In this document: piece after piece, positions 37,532-46,819 of the stretch
How the letters are laid out: each line of letters opens with the position of its first letter
How positions within the stretch are numbered: the stretch's first letter is position 1
NCBI GenBank assembly: GCA_001567105.1
Contig: LMZR01000045.1
Span: 1 to 64,000, forward strand
Direction of reading: 5' to 3'
Length of the DNA: 64,000 nt
Origin: Chloroflexi bacterium OLB14
Lineage (GTDB): Bacteria; Chloroflexota; Anaerolineae; Anaerolineales; Villigracilaceae
Program-made: the position numbers and the translations under genes
Notes under the pieces: generated by a model
Seen by the model: the letters and a program-made list of their open reading frames with translations, nothing else
Told to the model about the DNA's origin: nothing
Database searches by the model: none

Positions 37532-38128
37532 TTATTTAAAATTAATACTTTCTTTTGTAATTACTATATGATATGTGCCACTGGTATCTGTCATACATAA
37601 TAAAATATCACCTGTGCGAGCTGTAGACGGTTCTTTACCACTTACCCAAGCGTAGCCCCAATAGCAACCTGCTAACACCTTCGCTTCCAAAACCCCGCCA
37701 CCATTTCCCATTGTAAATGTATAAGTAACACATTCTTTTACATCGTTCGGCGTATTCATTCCAAAAGAAAGATTAACCTGCCCATCAGATTGATTTGTGA
37801 AATCAACATTCACCTGTGCACCTTGTGGTTTAACAGGCGGTGGTTGATTGCAAGTATCTTGTGTTGGCAATGGTGTTTCTGCAGGTGCAATAGTTGCTAA
37901 AATTGGAATAGTGGGCAGAAATGTAAAAGTTGGCGCTGGTGTATTTGTTGGCGGAACAGGCGTGGACGTTGGCAATGCGGCTTGAGTTTGCGTAATCAAG
38001 ATCCACGCTTCAGCTACGGCGGTATTGGCTTGGTCTTCGGCACTAAGTGTGGGTGTTTCATTACCGCCACAGGCTGAAATTATTAGAATAGACAAAGTTA
38101 AAAATACTGTTAATATTTTTCGTTTCAT
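37532..38128 (-). CDS. Thr/Pro-rich lipoprotein
   Basis: Start at ATG 38126-38128 (MKRKILTVFLTLSI); an earlier ATG would spoil the signal. A type II signal peptide ends in the lipobox ISAC (Cys about residue 20), so it should be lipid-anchored outside. A linker, ALPTSTPVPPTNTPAPTF, leads to a C-terminal soluble domain (VNVDFTNQSDGQVNLSFGM) with paired Cys (CVTYTF, GCYWGY, LLCM). Thr-Pro linkers of this kind are common in Anaerolineae lipoproteins. I do not recognise the domain. Confidence 0.8.
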   Translation of the reverse strand: MKRKILTVFLTLSILIISACGGNETPTLSAEDQANTAVAEAWILITQTQAALPTSTPVPPTNTPAPTFTFLPTIPILATIAPAETPLPTQDTCNQPPPVKPQGAQVNVDFTNQSDGQVNLSFGMNTPNDVKECVTYTFTMGNGGGVLEAKVLAGCYWGYAWVSGKEPSTARTGDILLCMTDTSGTYHIVITKESINFK

Positions 38129-38165
38129 TATTTCTCCAAGCGCTATTTTTACCATGAAAATTAAA

Positions 38166-39608
38166 CTAAAGTTTTTTTAATACGTTCAAAATAAATTCTG
38201 CTGTGCGTTTACCTGACTTTGCATCTGTAAAAGTAATTTCATTCTCGATAAATTTTCTGCGTTCAGATGAATCCAGCGTTTTATCTTTGAGATATAAATT
38301 CAACGCCTCTTTTAACTCGGGCAAGTTGGTTGCTACTCTACCAGCTTTTGCCTGTCTGAATCTTTGGTGCGTGGGCCAATCGCCAATCTCTTTGAGTGAC
38401 AATGAAAATTTATTAGGTTTATTCCAGCCGTTTGGCGTATCAATCACTGCCGCAATCATCGGTGTATCATGCACAGCGGTTTCAACTAACATAGTTGAGT
38501 AAACTGTCACTAGCACATCCGAATACGCCATCATTGATGATTTCTCATCCATATCTTCTCCGCCATAATAACCAAGTGACCCACCTAACGCCACAGGCTG
38601 AACTACATGCACATGCGGATATTTTTTCTCCAATTCAAAAACTTGTGCACGTTCATCGGCAAAAATTTTTGGCTTATCTTGAAAGTGACTTGGATGTAAA
38701 CGAATCAACAACTGTGAAGGCTCTGCTAACGAATCCGATGAGACTAATTTTGCCAATGCTTCAATATTGGGGAAATTCGGCGCAAAGTGAACAAAGCTAC
38801 TGGCATACGAAATTAATTTACGTTTAGGGTCGAGATTATGTAATTTGAAATATTCATCTCTTGGCATAAGCCATTGCCTGCGGAAATATCCATCATACGA
38901 AGGGATTCCGCCGATGTTTACATCTTCAGGCTTCCAATCTGAACCATAGACCAATTCATCTTTCTGCAATTGCGACCAACAAGTTGCATATTGCACATCT
39001 GCCCCAGAAATATTATATGAGGATGAATTATCCCAACCGACAATGACTGTCATATTAGGGATTCCGCGTTTGGCAGATTCTCTTAAAAGATAGCGATCCA
39101 TTCTCCAGCCAGGTGTTGAAGCGATGACTAAATCAGGCTTGTATTTTTCAAATAAGTCAGCATAAATATTTGAGGTAAAACGATTCTGGATTTTCACCAG
39201 AAGTTTTCTTGCCCACGAAAAATTTCGCAATAATAAAATCATCAAAGCGGATGGAATCCAAATGCCTAAACGAAACTTCCAACCATTTTCTGCCCACACT
39301 TCCCATATATGACTATCCATCGCCTCAGTATTAATTCGGCGCGAACCACCCACACGGCGCAAATACGCAAGTAACCATTGCATTCTTGGTTGAACTTTTT
39401 TTGCATATTCATTTGCTTGTTTAAGACGCAAACCTTCAAAGATAAGATTAGGCTGTGCAAAACGCTGTGATATTTTTTCTTTAGTTTCATCATCGGTTAA
39501 TAGAATCACTTCAACGCCTGCATTGAGTAATGTTGACACAACATCACTTTGCAGAAAATATATGATTGCCATGCCGTGGTCGGCGGAGATGAAGATACGC
39601 TTAGACAC
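38166..39608 (-). CDS. GT-B-type polysaccharide transferase (CDP-glycerol/KpsS-like)
   Basis: Start suggested at GTG 39606-39608 (MSKRIFISADHGMAI); a longer frame to 39662 exists. About 480 aa. N-terminal IFISADHGMAIIYFLQSD, then VIASTPGWRMDRYLLRES, VIVGWDNSSSY, ISYASSFVHFAP, LLIRLHPSHFQDKP (His/Pro typical of nucleotide binding) and YSDVLVTVYSTMLVETAVH, a family block where an ST..ET pair contacts the donor. It belongs to the broad surface-polymer transferases related to CDP-glycerophosphotransferases and capsule proteins. Donor unknown. Confidence 0.75.
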   Translation of the reverse strand: MSKRIFISADHGMAIIYFLQSDVVSTLLNAGVEVILLTDDETKEKISQRFAQPNLIFEGLRLKQANEYAKKVQPRMQWLLAYLRRVGGSRRINTEAMDSHIWEVWAENGWKFRLGIWIPSALMILLLRNFSWARKLLVKIQNRFTSNIYADLFEKYKPDLVIASTPGWRMDRYLLRESAKRGIPNMTVIVGWDNSSSYNISGADVQYATCWSQLQKDELVYGSDWKPEDVNIGGIPSYDGYFRRQWLMPRDEYFKLHNLDPKRKLISYASSFVHFAPNFPNIEALAKLVSSDSLAEPSQLLIRLHPSHFQDKPKIFADERAQVFELEKKYPHVHVVQPVALGGSLGYYGGEDMDEKSSMMAYSDVLVTVYSTMLVETAVHDTPMIAAVIDTPNGWNKPNKFSLSLKEIGDWPTHQRFRQAKAGRVATNLPELKEALNLYLKDKTLDSSERRKFIENEITFTDAKSGKRTAEFILNVLKKL

Positions 39609-39725
39609 TGAGATATTTTTCTTTCTTGGTTTGGTTTGGGCTGTTAGAAAGCTAAAGACCAATCCATGGGGTTTTGTTATATCCCTTGGGGAATTTTATG
39701 AAGATAATAATGATAAAATTCTTGC

Positions 39726-41148
39726 ATGATTGATGCTCATTCGTCCGCTAGTAATTATATCTTTTCTAAACAAAATCAAGAAAACAAACATGTTATTTTT
39801 AGTTTAGGGCTATCTGCATTGGCTTTGGGCCAAGCCTTACAAAACGAGAATGGTGTTTTAAACTTTCGTTCTCTTTTTTGTTTAACCATCGCAATATTTC
39901 TTTTGGGGTATGCGCTTGTTAATTATAAAAAGCCTATGAAAAATTTTATTACTGAAGCATGGTTCCCGATCATAATCATAGGGCTAATATGGCAGATTTA
40001 TCAACTCGTAACTACCATACCAGGAATATACCTATTGCCATCTGCCATATCTACCTTATGGATTTTTAAATGTGGCGTAATCATTGCTGGTGGAACAGCA
40101 GTATTAAGTTTGATTCCAGTGAAATGGCTTTCTCAATCATGGCAATCAATACTGGTAGTCGTAACTTTATTTATATTTTTCCTGCTAGGCATTTGGATGA
40201 TAAGGTCCTCGCCAAACCCCTTTATAGATGTTTTTTTTATACAACAGGCTTCTTCCAAAGCACTCCTACATGGTCAAAATCCATATACGGTAATAATACC
40301 AAACATCTATGACAACATAAAACTTTATGGAAAGGATTTGCTTAATGCGGATGGCACATTAAACTTTAGCAACCCTTATCCACCTTTGAGTATTTATTTT
40401 GCTACTTTGGGTTATTTAATTGGTGGAGATGTTCGTTACGCTTATCTATTGGCTATTATCATTTCAATTGGGATCATTGCATTTCTTCACCATGGAAGAG
40501 AAGCCAGATTGGCAGCCTTTATCTTATTATTTACACCAAGAGTCTTTTTTGTATTAGAACAAAGTTGGACAGAGCCCCTAGTTTTGTTGTGTTTCGCTCT
40601 AATTATTTTCTGTGCTGTCCATCGCCCACGCTGGATACCATTCATGCTTGGTTTATTTTTTGCTAGTAAACAATATCTTTTATTTCTCATTCCGCTTAGT
40701 TTATTAATCTTTCCAATACCGCTGAACTCATCATGGTATAAACACCTAAAACCATTTATATGGATAGTTTTGGTGATGTTTGTAGTATCAGCTCCCTTGG
40801 CATTTTGGAACTTACCCGCCTTTATATGGAATGTGGGAGGAATAATGTGGCACTATATATTCAGACCAGATTCATTAAGCTATCTCGCCTTATATAGCGC
40901 AATTTTCAATCATCCTCCTCCGCAATATGTTATTCTTAGCTTAATTGCCTTAACACTATCTTTTTTGATAATATGGCGGTTTGCTTCAAGAGATATAACG
41001 GGGCTTACTTTGAGTATAGCATGGGGCTTAATAATTTTTTTTCGCTTTCAATAAGCAGGCTTTTTGCAATTATTATTTCTTGGTAATTAGCCTTATTTGC
41101 TGCACGCTTGCTTGCTTAACATATCAAGCACAAAAGCAAACTCTTTAA
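39726..41148 (+). CDS. GT87/DUF2029-like membrane glycosyltransferase, C-terminal frameshift
   Basis: About 474 aa. Roughly ten helices; the DUF2029-like first long loop, DVFFIQQASSKALLHGQNPY, with acidic residues, and SNPYPPLSIYFATLGY, are typical of polyprenol-phosphate-mannose-dependent GT87 proteins. The frame runs out at 41054, but deleting one base of the T8 run 41035-41042 restores FFAFNKQAFCNYYFLVISL and ends at 41148. FNKQAFCNYYF fits the family's last helix. It is divergent from the gene at 38166. Confidence 0.75.
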
Positions 41149-41163
41149 ATTAATGAATTGCAA

Positions 41164-42111
41164 TTACGAATAATACCAACTAAAAATCTTATTATAGATT
41201 GCTAACAAAACCTTCTTCACAATCCCAATTTCCAACACACGCTTTCCAAGTCCTTCTTTTTTCTTTCCTCTTTCCTTCCCCAATTCCCCTCTCAAATACC
41301 CCAACGTATTAGACATATTCATCGCCAACGGATCTGAAACCATCAAACGCAACAAACCCTCATCATTCATACGTTTATCCAACTGGCGGACTTGTCCCAT
41401 CGGTTTATCCATGTCAAATGGCAAAAATTTTTGTAGTGTAGATTTATACGCCGTAAACTGCCAATGACTTGCCCCAGCCATCGCTGTTACATTTTTATAT
41501 TGAATACGCCAATCTTTTGTTTCGGCATAAACTTTTTTATTCTCTTCTTCCGTCTGCCCAAGTGACAAGTTAAATTCTAAAAATGTTTCCCACTTAATAA
41601 ATTGACCTTCATCCAATTGAGCATTTTGTTTTGCCCATTTCAAAGTTGATTCATAAAATTCTGGTGGTGTTCTAAATGGTCTAGCAGTCACCATGCCTAC
41701 ATTAGGAAACGTCTCTAAAATTTCGACAGAGCGTGAAAGCCAATTGGGTGAAAATAAAACATCAGCATCGGTATAAGCGATGATTTCACCAGGCGCGCCT
41801 GCCAACATCACATTCCATGCACCGCCTTTGCCAACATTTTTTTCAGAGAGAATCAAATATTGAATTCGTCCTGCTTCTTTTTCGTTTATCAAATATTCAC
41901 GAACTTCTTGGCATGAACCATTATCAAAAACCATCAAGTCAAATGGCAAGCCTGCATCTTTACGCATCGAATCCAAACTGACTTTTAATACATCCAATGT
42001 CTCGGCATAAAAACCACTTAAGAACGGAATGTAATTTAACAACGCCGCTGTGATTCGCTCGGACTTGGCTACATCTTTTACAAATTTTGCAGGGTTCTGA
42101 CCTTTTCGCAT
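41164..42111 (-). CDS. Family 2 glycosyltransferase
   Basis: 315 aa GT-A transferase. DLMVFDNGSCQEVREYL binds the nucleotide, SEKNVGKGGAWNVMLAGAPG the acceptor side of the N-terminal domain, and AYTDADVLFSPNW is the DXD metal site (about residue 115). The C-terminus has GYLRGELGKERGKKKEGLGK, encoded by a purine-rich tract seen elsewhere in the window. Intact; ends 16 bp from the convergent GT87 gene. Confidence 0.85.
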   Translation of the reverse strand: MRKGQNPAKFVKDVAKSERITAALLNYIPFLSGFYAETLDVLKVSLDSMRKDAGLPFDLMVFDNGSCQEVREYLINEKEAGRIQYLILSEKNVGKGGAWNVMLAGAPGEIIAYTDADVLFSPNWLSRSVEILETFPNVGMVTARPFRTPPEFYESTLKWAKQNAQLDEGQFIKWETFLEFNLSLGQTEEENKKVYAETKDWRIQYKNVTAMAGASHWQFTAYKSTLQKFLPFDMDKPMGQVRQLDKRMNDEGLLRLMVSDPLAMNMSNTLGYLRGELGKERGKKKEGLGKRVLEIGIVKKVLLAIYNKIFSWYYS

Positions 42112-42120
42112 GTGAGTTAC

Positions 42121-42181
42121 AGGTTTGAAAGTTAGAAGGTTTCAGGTTCAAAACTTTTTAACTTTCAAACTTTTCAACCTT
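42121..42181. repeat. 'GGTTTGAAAGTT..AACTTTCAAACC' palindrome
   Basis: Direct and inverted copies of GGTTTGAAAGTTAG and CTTTCAAACTTTTCAACC fill the gap between two minus-strand GT genes. Confidence 0.75.
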
Positions 42182-43090
42182 TCAATTTATTTGAAAATTT
42201 TCTTTAAGTCTCTTCTTCCATCTCTTTGGGCGCACAATATTTTCAATCATCGTTTCAGGTAAGAAAAAAAATATTCGGCGCAGAATCAATTCTAATGCAC
42301 GTGTGAAGCGCAGAGATGTCATCTTTGGGCGGGCGAGTTTACCATCTATCAATTGATGAGTCGAATCCAAAATCGTATAACGCACATTCGCTTGCCCGCC
42401 CGCCAATTGAATATTGATATTCGTTTCAGGATGATCATAATGTGGTTTGGCATTTGGCAAATGCGAGTAATCATGATTTTGATGCACAATCATCAGCGCA
42501 GGCGTGCAATCAATCACCGCCCAATTTTCTTTACGCGCTTTATAAATCATCCAATTATCCCAACCCGCGCGACCAATTGTAAAATTTGGAATATCTTGAT
42601 AACAACTTTTTGGAAAAAGGAAAAAATCGCTTCCTGACGGGCGGTGAAGTTGATTCTGCTCCAGCACATTTTTTCTTAACTGCAACTGCCACCCTTCGGC
42701 AAAATCCAGCGCTGACGTGATGTCATAATCCCAGCGTTGACTCAGCAAAACAAAATTCGATTTTTGACCAATTTGTTTTGTCACATCAACAAAATCATCC
42801 ATCAAAATCATATCGGCATTGATAATACACAGCAAATCACTATTTGAATTTTCTCTAGCAATCTCAAACATAGATGAAATTAACGGCACGCCATTTTCAT
42901 TGACTTTTACATTCGGAAAATGTTTGAGATTAAATTCTCGTGCAATTTCAGATAAGCCAACTTCGTCACCAAGCAAAATGATTTCAACATCTTCAAGCAA
43001 CGTCCATGATTTGATGGCATTGCGTTGAATCATAGCAATATGTGGGTTGATGAATGGTTTGGGGGCAGAGAAGAAAGTAATCAGTGGCAT
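42182..43090 (-). CDS. GT-A-like glycosyltransferase family protein
   Basis: 302 aa. N-terminal PLITFFSAPKPFINPHIA begins a domain in which EIILLGDEVG and LLCIINADMILMDDF carry an acidic, DXD-like strand (about residue 93). SGSDFFLFPKS, IGRAGWDNWMIYKARKEN and HQNHDYSH are conserved in hypothetical transferases of this kind. I recognise no named family but the layout is that of a single-domain glycosyltransferase. Sits in a run of minus-strand GT genes. Confidence 0.65.
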   Translation of the reverse strand: MPLITFFSAPKPFINPHIAMIQRNAIKSWTLLEDVEIILLGDEVGLSEIAREFNLKHFPNVKVNENGVPLISSMFEIARENSNSDLLCIINADMILMDDFVDVTKQIGQKSNFVLLSQRWDYDITSALDFAEGWQLQLRKNVLEQNQLHRPSGSDFFLFPKSCYQDIPNFTIGRAGWDNWMIYKARKENWAVIDCTPALMIVHQNHDYSHLPNAKPHYDHPETNINIQLAGGQANVRYTILDSTHQLIDGKLARPKMTSLRFTRALELILRRIFFFLPETMIENIVRPKRWKKRLKENFQIN

Positions 43091-43109
43091 TGTTATCAGT
43101 TATCAGTAT

Positions 43110-43210
43110 GTCGTTACGAGGAGCGCTCTTGCTCTTTGCGACGAAGCAATCTCCAACTAGACAAGAGATTGCTTCGCCACTCGCCTTTTGAGGCTCACGG
43201 CTCGCAATGA
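43110..43210. repeat. REP-like palindrome with CGAAGCAATCTC stem
   Basis: CGAAGCAATCTC (43142-43153) and GAGATTGCTTCG (43165-43176) are perfect 12-base arms, flanked by GTCGTTACGAGGAGCG and CTCGCAATGACATT. The CAGTTATCAGT words precede it at 43092-43107. This REP type is widespread in bacteria. Confidence 0.85.
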
Positions 43211-43212
43211 CA

Positions 43213-44022
43213 TTATTTTTTTAACGCTCGTTTATCAATATCTTTGAGCGTTTTATGTTGCACATTGGCATTGATTTTTGCAAGTTCAGGATTATCGTGA
43301 ACTAAATCTAATACTTCTTGCCAAGTGAAATCATCTCGTCCATTGAAGCGTTTATATACTTCGCGCATAAATTCCAAATCTTCAGGCGTATCTACCGTCC
43401 AGCGATAATCTCCAAAATCGGTGACATGATTCAGCAGAGCAATTTTATATCCACGTGGAGATTCGCCAACTGATAACTGTCTACTGATAACTGACAACTG
43501 CACACCCTCGTAAAAATAAGGCATAACATGCTCGCGGTGTTGAGGTTCTTTGGCTGATTTCCATACTTTTTTTAATGCTTTAAAAGTGCAGGCTTCAACA
43601 TCTAAACCGATAGGATAAGTGCGTTGATGGGGCAAACGATTACAAACAAAATCATATTCATCTTCAAGCAAAGTATTTACTACATCATCAATTAAATCAG
43701 GATCAATAACGGGGCAATCTGCTGTAATGCGCACAACAATATCCGCTTTGGCTTGTAAGGCGGTTTGATAATAACGGTCAAGCACATCGTACAAACTGCC
43801 TCGAGTGAAGTCTAAACCTGCAAAGTCGCAGTACTCAGCCACGGGGTCGTCTGAAGCGTCTGTCGTGGTAGCAAAAATAATCTGGTCGAGAGTTTTCGCC
43901 CGCGAAGCACGAATCATCACACGGCTCAACATCGGTTGACCAGAAATATCTGCCAAAATTTTTTTCGGCAAACGTGATGACGACATGCGCCCTTGAATAA
44001 TCGCAACAACTTTTTGTTTCAT
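43213..44022 (-). CDS. SpsF-like CMP-sugar/cytidylyltransferase with inserted repeat
   Basis: 269 aa, cytidylyltransferase superfamily (SpsF of Bacillus spore coat; related to PseF). VAIIQGRMSSSRLPKKILA is the CTP loop, IFATTTDASDDPVAEYC and VRITADCPVIDPDLIDDV the sugar half. Residues about 177-187 (QLSVISRQLSV) are encoded by an in-frame copy of the intergenic CAGTTATCAGT repeat, between the RTYP.GLDVEA and RWTVDTPEDLEFM blocks. It may activate the acidic sugar made by the NeuB at 47970. Confidence 0.83.
   Translation of the reverse strand: MKQKVVAIIQGRMSSSRLPKKILADISGQPMLSRVMIRASRAKTLDQIIFATTTDASDDPVAEYCDFAGLDFTRGSLYDVLDRYYQTALQAKADIVVRITADCPVIDPDLIDDVVNTLLEDEYDFVCNRLPHQRTYPIGLDVEACTFKALKKVWKSAKEPQHREHVMPYFYEGVQLSVISRQLSVGESPRGYKIALLNHVTDFGDYRWTVDTPEDLEFMREVYKRFNGRDDFTWQEVLDLVHDNPELAKINANVQHKTLKDIDKRALKK
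43468..43500. repeat. 'CAGTTATCAGT' repeat in frame inside a gene
   Basis: A 33-bp copy (eleven codons) of AACTGATAACTGTCTACTGA and TAACTGACAACTG words, as in the intergenic repeats at 29430 and 43092, inside the SpsF-like gene without a frameshift. Confidence 0.82.
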
Positions 44023-44036
44023 ATCTTAAGAATTTA

Positions 44037-44064
44037 CCACAGAGAACACAGAAATCACAGAGAT
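44037..44064. repeat. Left half of the ACCACAGAGA element
   Basis: ACCACAGAGAACACAGAAATCACAGAGA lies downstream of the GxxExxY stop. Compare the cargo-free element at 27188-27256. Confidence 0.85.
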
Positions 44065-44075
44065 TTTTTGAGAAA

Positions 44076-44468
44076 TTAATTAATGAGTCTCTTAATTCCG
44101 CCATGTTTGAGCATTTTGACATTGAAATTAAGTAGCAAGCCTAATTTTCCACCTGATATTTTCAAATAAGAAATTAATTGCGCTTCATGAATAGGTGCAA
44201 GGCTATCTACAGATTTGATTTCTACAATGACTGCATCGTTAACCAAAAGATCAAGACGATAGCCACAATCGAGTGATACACCTTTATAAATTAATGGCAG
44301 CGTAACTTCTTGTAAAGCCTCATAACCTCTTTGCAATAATTCATAGCGCAAACATTCACGATAAGCAGATTCAAGCAAGCCAGGTCCGAGATTTCGATGA
44401 ACCTCAATGGCTGAACCAATAATTGCTTCAGTAATTTTATTTAACTCTTCCATTGTCATCTGCTTCAT
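44076..44468 (-). CDS. GxxExxY protein
   Basis: 130 aa member of the GxxExxY family: [14 protein letters not shown] contains the name motif (G-L-L-E-S-A-Y), followed by [19 protein letters not shown], a PD-(D/E)XK-like acidic-Lys strand, and [21 protein letters not shown]. The family is often described as nuclease-like by fold, but its function is not established. Both ends are bordered by halves of the ACCACAGAGA palindrome (44037-44064 and 44483-44510), so it looks like cargo of that element rather than a glycan gene. Confidence 0.88.
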   Translation of the reverse strand: MKQMTMEELNKITEAIIGSAIEVHRNLGPGLLESAYRECLRYELLQRGYEALQEVTLPLIYKGVSLDCGYRLDLLVNDAVIVEIKSVDSLAPIHEAQLISYLKISGGKLGLLLNFNVKMLKHGGIKRLIN

Positions 44469-44482
44469 AAAAACCTCTTAAA

Positions 44483-44510
44483 TCTCTGTGCTCTTTGTGC
44501 CCTCTGTGGT
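44483..44510. repeat. Right half of the ACCACAGAGA element
   Basis: TCTCTGTGCTCTTTGTGCCCTCTGTGGT upstream of the GxxExxY start, inverted with respect to 44037-44064. Confidence 0.85.
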
Positions 44511-44513
44511 GAA

Positions 44514-45839
44514 TTATTTTGTTTGCGCTTCGGATGGAATTGGCAATGGAATCACAAATCCTTTTTTTCTAAATTTTTCAACATACTCACGCACCACTTC
44601 ATAATCTAAACCAACTTGCTCGGCGATATCAAAGATGGAATGTTGACCTTCAAAACGCATCATAATTTTTTCGATGGCGCGATTGAGTGCTAAATTTTCT
44701 TGCCAATCAACCCACAGACCATTACCACTTAAGAAAACAGGTCCGCGAAAAGTTCGTTTGGGAATGTAATTGCTAGCAAAAATGCGGATAATTTTTTCAG
44801 CCACATCACTTGCACCAGTTAACATTTCTTCGTGAATAATATCAAGGTTATCATCGGTGGTGTGATATTCATCATAGGGCCAGCGGTTGATAGAAAGACT
44901 CGGCACGTTTACACCTGGTCCGTTCATCACACGTTCATCATTAGGTGGATAATCTGCAAAATTTCTTTCTTCATGTTCAACATCTTTCAAAACATATTTA
45001 GCAATTTTATCTAAGACGTGATTATGTTGGCGCGAATGATGCCAAGCAATTTTATTTTTATTGCCTGTCATCTCCATAAAAATACTGCCGCGAAAATTTT
45101 GAATCATATTTTCGTTATGCGCTAACCAAGCGATGGTGCCAATCGTTTCTGGTCCAAACCAAAAGCGCACACTCATTGACCCAGCAGGCAATGGGTTTTC
45201 TGTTAATCGTTTCGCCAACTCAATAGCACTGACAACTCCCGCGCCATCATCATTGGCTTGCATGGGGTGACAAGTATGTGCTTGAATGACAATTTCACCA
45301 GCATTTGGATTCACGCCTCCTTGTGGATGTACAACTGCTGTGGCGATTTTGAATCCGTTCTGGCTTGCAGTTAAGAACTCGGTCTTAATCACTGCGCGAT
45401 ATTTTTTATCTCGTGGAAGTTTATCAAAATCATTTTTGGATAAGCAAAATCCCCACACACGTTCATAATATTTGAAAACCCAAGGAATCGTATGCGGACG
45501 TTTCTCGTTGAAATACAAATGCGATTTCAATTCATCAAACGTAAATGTTCCATCAACAGGCAAGGAATATGAAACAATATGCAGCGGATTATTTTTGAAG
45601 TCAATTACTCGCTCGCCATTTTCAATTTCCAAATACGCCTCATGGACAACGAATCGCTCAGGCACTTTCCACGTCCACACAGGTGTTAATGGTGCATATG
45701 TTTCAACCGTGTAATTAGATGAATCAGGCATATACGAGCCGATAATCTCCAACGTTTTATCTTGATCGTCAGAGACCAACGTTCGATGTAATGGATAAAA
45801 TTCCGCGAGGATGGATTTTAAGGAAGTGTAGGGTTTCAT
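44514..45839 (-). CDS. DUF4910 aminopeptidase-like protein
   Basis: 441 aa. IVIQAHTCHPMQANDDGAG (about 195-213) holds the His, Asp and Asp zinc ligands of M28-like peptidases, VRFWFGPETIGTIAWL the Glu, and WPYDEYHTTDDNLDI the last His/Asp. A C-terminal winged-helix-like part (FDIAEQVGLDYEVVREYVEK) is typical of DUF4910. Members occur in surface-sugar loci; whether they cleave amide bonds of modified sugars is not known. All expected ligands are present. Ends next to the repeat-flanked GxxExxY gene. Confidence 0.84.
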   Translation of the reverse strand: MKPYTSLKSILAEFYPLHRTLVSDDQDKTLEIIGSYMPDSSNYTVETYAPLTPVWTWKVPERFVVHEAYLEIENGERVIDFKNNPLHIVSYSLPVDGTFTFDELKSHLYFNEKRPHTIPWVFKYYERVWGFCLSKNDFDKLPRDKKYRAVIKTEFLTASQNGFKIATAVVHPQGGVNPNAGEIVIQAHTCHPMQANDDGAGVVSAIELAKRLTENPLPAGSMSVRFWFGPETIGTIAWLAHNENMIQNFRGSIFMEMTGNKNKIAWHHSRQHNHVLDKIAKYVLKDVEHEERNFADYPPNDERVMNGPGVNVPSLSINRWPYDEYHTTDDNLDIIHEEMLTGASDVAEKIIRIFASNYIPKRTFRGPVFLSGNGLWVDWQENLALNRAIEKIMMRFEGQHSIFDIAEQVGLDYEVVREYVEKFRKKGFVIPLPIPSEAQTK

Positions 45840-45841
45840 AA

Positions 45842-46058
45842 AAACTCGTTGGTCGAGTAGTCCCGAATGCTTTTTGAGGGACGTATCGAGACCAAAATTA
45901 TAAGTTTACTTTCAATTGATGGTCTCGATATGCCTTTCGCAACAACCGCTCAAGGCTTGTTTCGACAGGCTCAACATAAACCTCGACCATCGGGTTTACC
46001 ATTTACTATTCACTATTTACCATTTACTATTCATCATTCACCATTCACTATTTACTGC
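45842..46058. repeat. Composite of intergenic repeats
   Basis: About 217 bp without a gene. It contains GTTGGTCGAGTAGTCCCGAA-type words and GTCTCGATA/CTCGACCATC arms (45848-45990), TTTCGACAGGCTCAAC, and then tandem ACCATTTACTATTCACTA-type words (45998-46054). No promoter could be called with confidence. Confidence 0.75.
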
Positions 46059-46060
46059 TC

Positions 46061-46819
46061 TTAATACTTCGCCTCTTCAATATAATGCAACTTCTCTGGC
46101 TGTTCGCGCACAATCGGAGACATATTATCAAAAAATTCATTCGCCGTCATGTAATGAACTTTCGCCGCGCCAACTTCAATTTCTTTAATCACGCCTGCGT
46201 TTAATAAATCATTCATGCCAGGCGTAATAAATGTTTTCACACGGTCATTGTTGCGCACAAACATCGTATAAGTTTTGATTTGTGGTTTTCTATCATAACC
46301 CATATAAATACCAGCAAATTCTTTAATGCGCCGATAATCACAACCGACATTGTATTCAATATAATGGTGCATTGAAAACGTATTATTAAAATCTAAACCA
46401 ATGCTGATGATAAGCGCATTTATTTTATGCATCAATGCAAAAGCCGAGTTCGGTCCGTATGCTTCAACATCTTCTGCATTTGCAAATTCATCAGCGCGTT
46501 TGCCCAAAGCAGAAAAACTATAAATCGGATGCGGGCTACGCTTTGCATTTTTTCTCAAACGCGCTTGCTCAGTAATCATACCCATTTTTGATGGCGTCTC
46601 TAGCACATCAAAATAATGCGTCTCCGTCCACGATTGAAAATTAAACGCAGGAAACACAACCGTGCCATCTTTACCAACCAATTCCTGCATCACATCAATC
46701 ACAGTATCCACGCCACCTTCCACACCGCCCAAAGATTTATACGATGTATGCACCACAAGCGTATCGCTTTCGATTTTTATTTTTGAAAATCCATTTAGCA
46801 AATCTTTTTTATTTAACAT
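46061..46819 (-). CDS. AAC(3)-family N-acetyltransferase
   Basis: Start at ATG 46817-46819 (MLNKKDLLNGF) avoids four extra codons. About 252 aa. LVVHTSYKSLGGVEGGVDTV (nucleotide/CoA-binding N-terminus), GTVVFPAFNFQSWTE, MGMITEQARL and HPIYSFSALGKRADEF are blocks of the aminoglycoside 3-N-acetyltransferase family. In antibiotic resistance this fold acetylates an amino sugar; in a glycan locus it most likely acetylates a biosynthetic amino sugar, for example a nonulosonic acid precursor. Overlaps the GT4 stop. Confidence 0.85.
   Translation of the reverse strand: MLNKKDLLNGFSKIKIESDTLVVHTSYKSLGGVEGGVDTVIDVMQELVGKDGTVVFPAFNFQSWTETHYFDVLETPSKMGMITEQARLRKNAKRSPHPIYSFSALGKRADEFANAEDVEAYGPNSAFALMHKINALIISIGLDFNNTFSMHHYIEYNVGCDYRRIKEFAGIYMGYDRKPQIKTYTMFVRNNDRVKTFITPGMNDLLNAGVIKEIEVGAAKVHYMTANEFFDNMSPIVREQPEKLHYIEEAKY

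Noticed and set aside
37532..38155. Longer start of the lipoprotein gene at 38155
   Set aside because: The extra residues MVKIALGEI precede the signal peptide and would spoil it; MKRKILTVF fits a type II signal.
38166..39662. ATG at 39662 as the start of the KpsS-like gene
   Set aside because: The first 18 residues are basic, non-conserved and precede a GTG that gives the family-like MSKRIFISADHG; the choice is not certain.
43110..43210. CRISPR or transposon at the REP element
   Set aside because: There is only one stem pair, with no regularly spaced repeats and no transposase frame. It is a REP-type palindrome.
45842..46058. A small gene in the 220-bp gap
   Set aside because: The open frames there are read through repeat words (HYLPFTIHHSPFTI-like) with no start context or family similarity.
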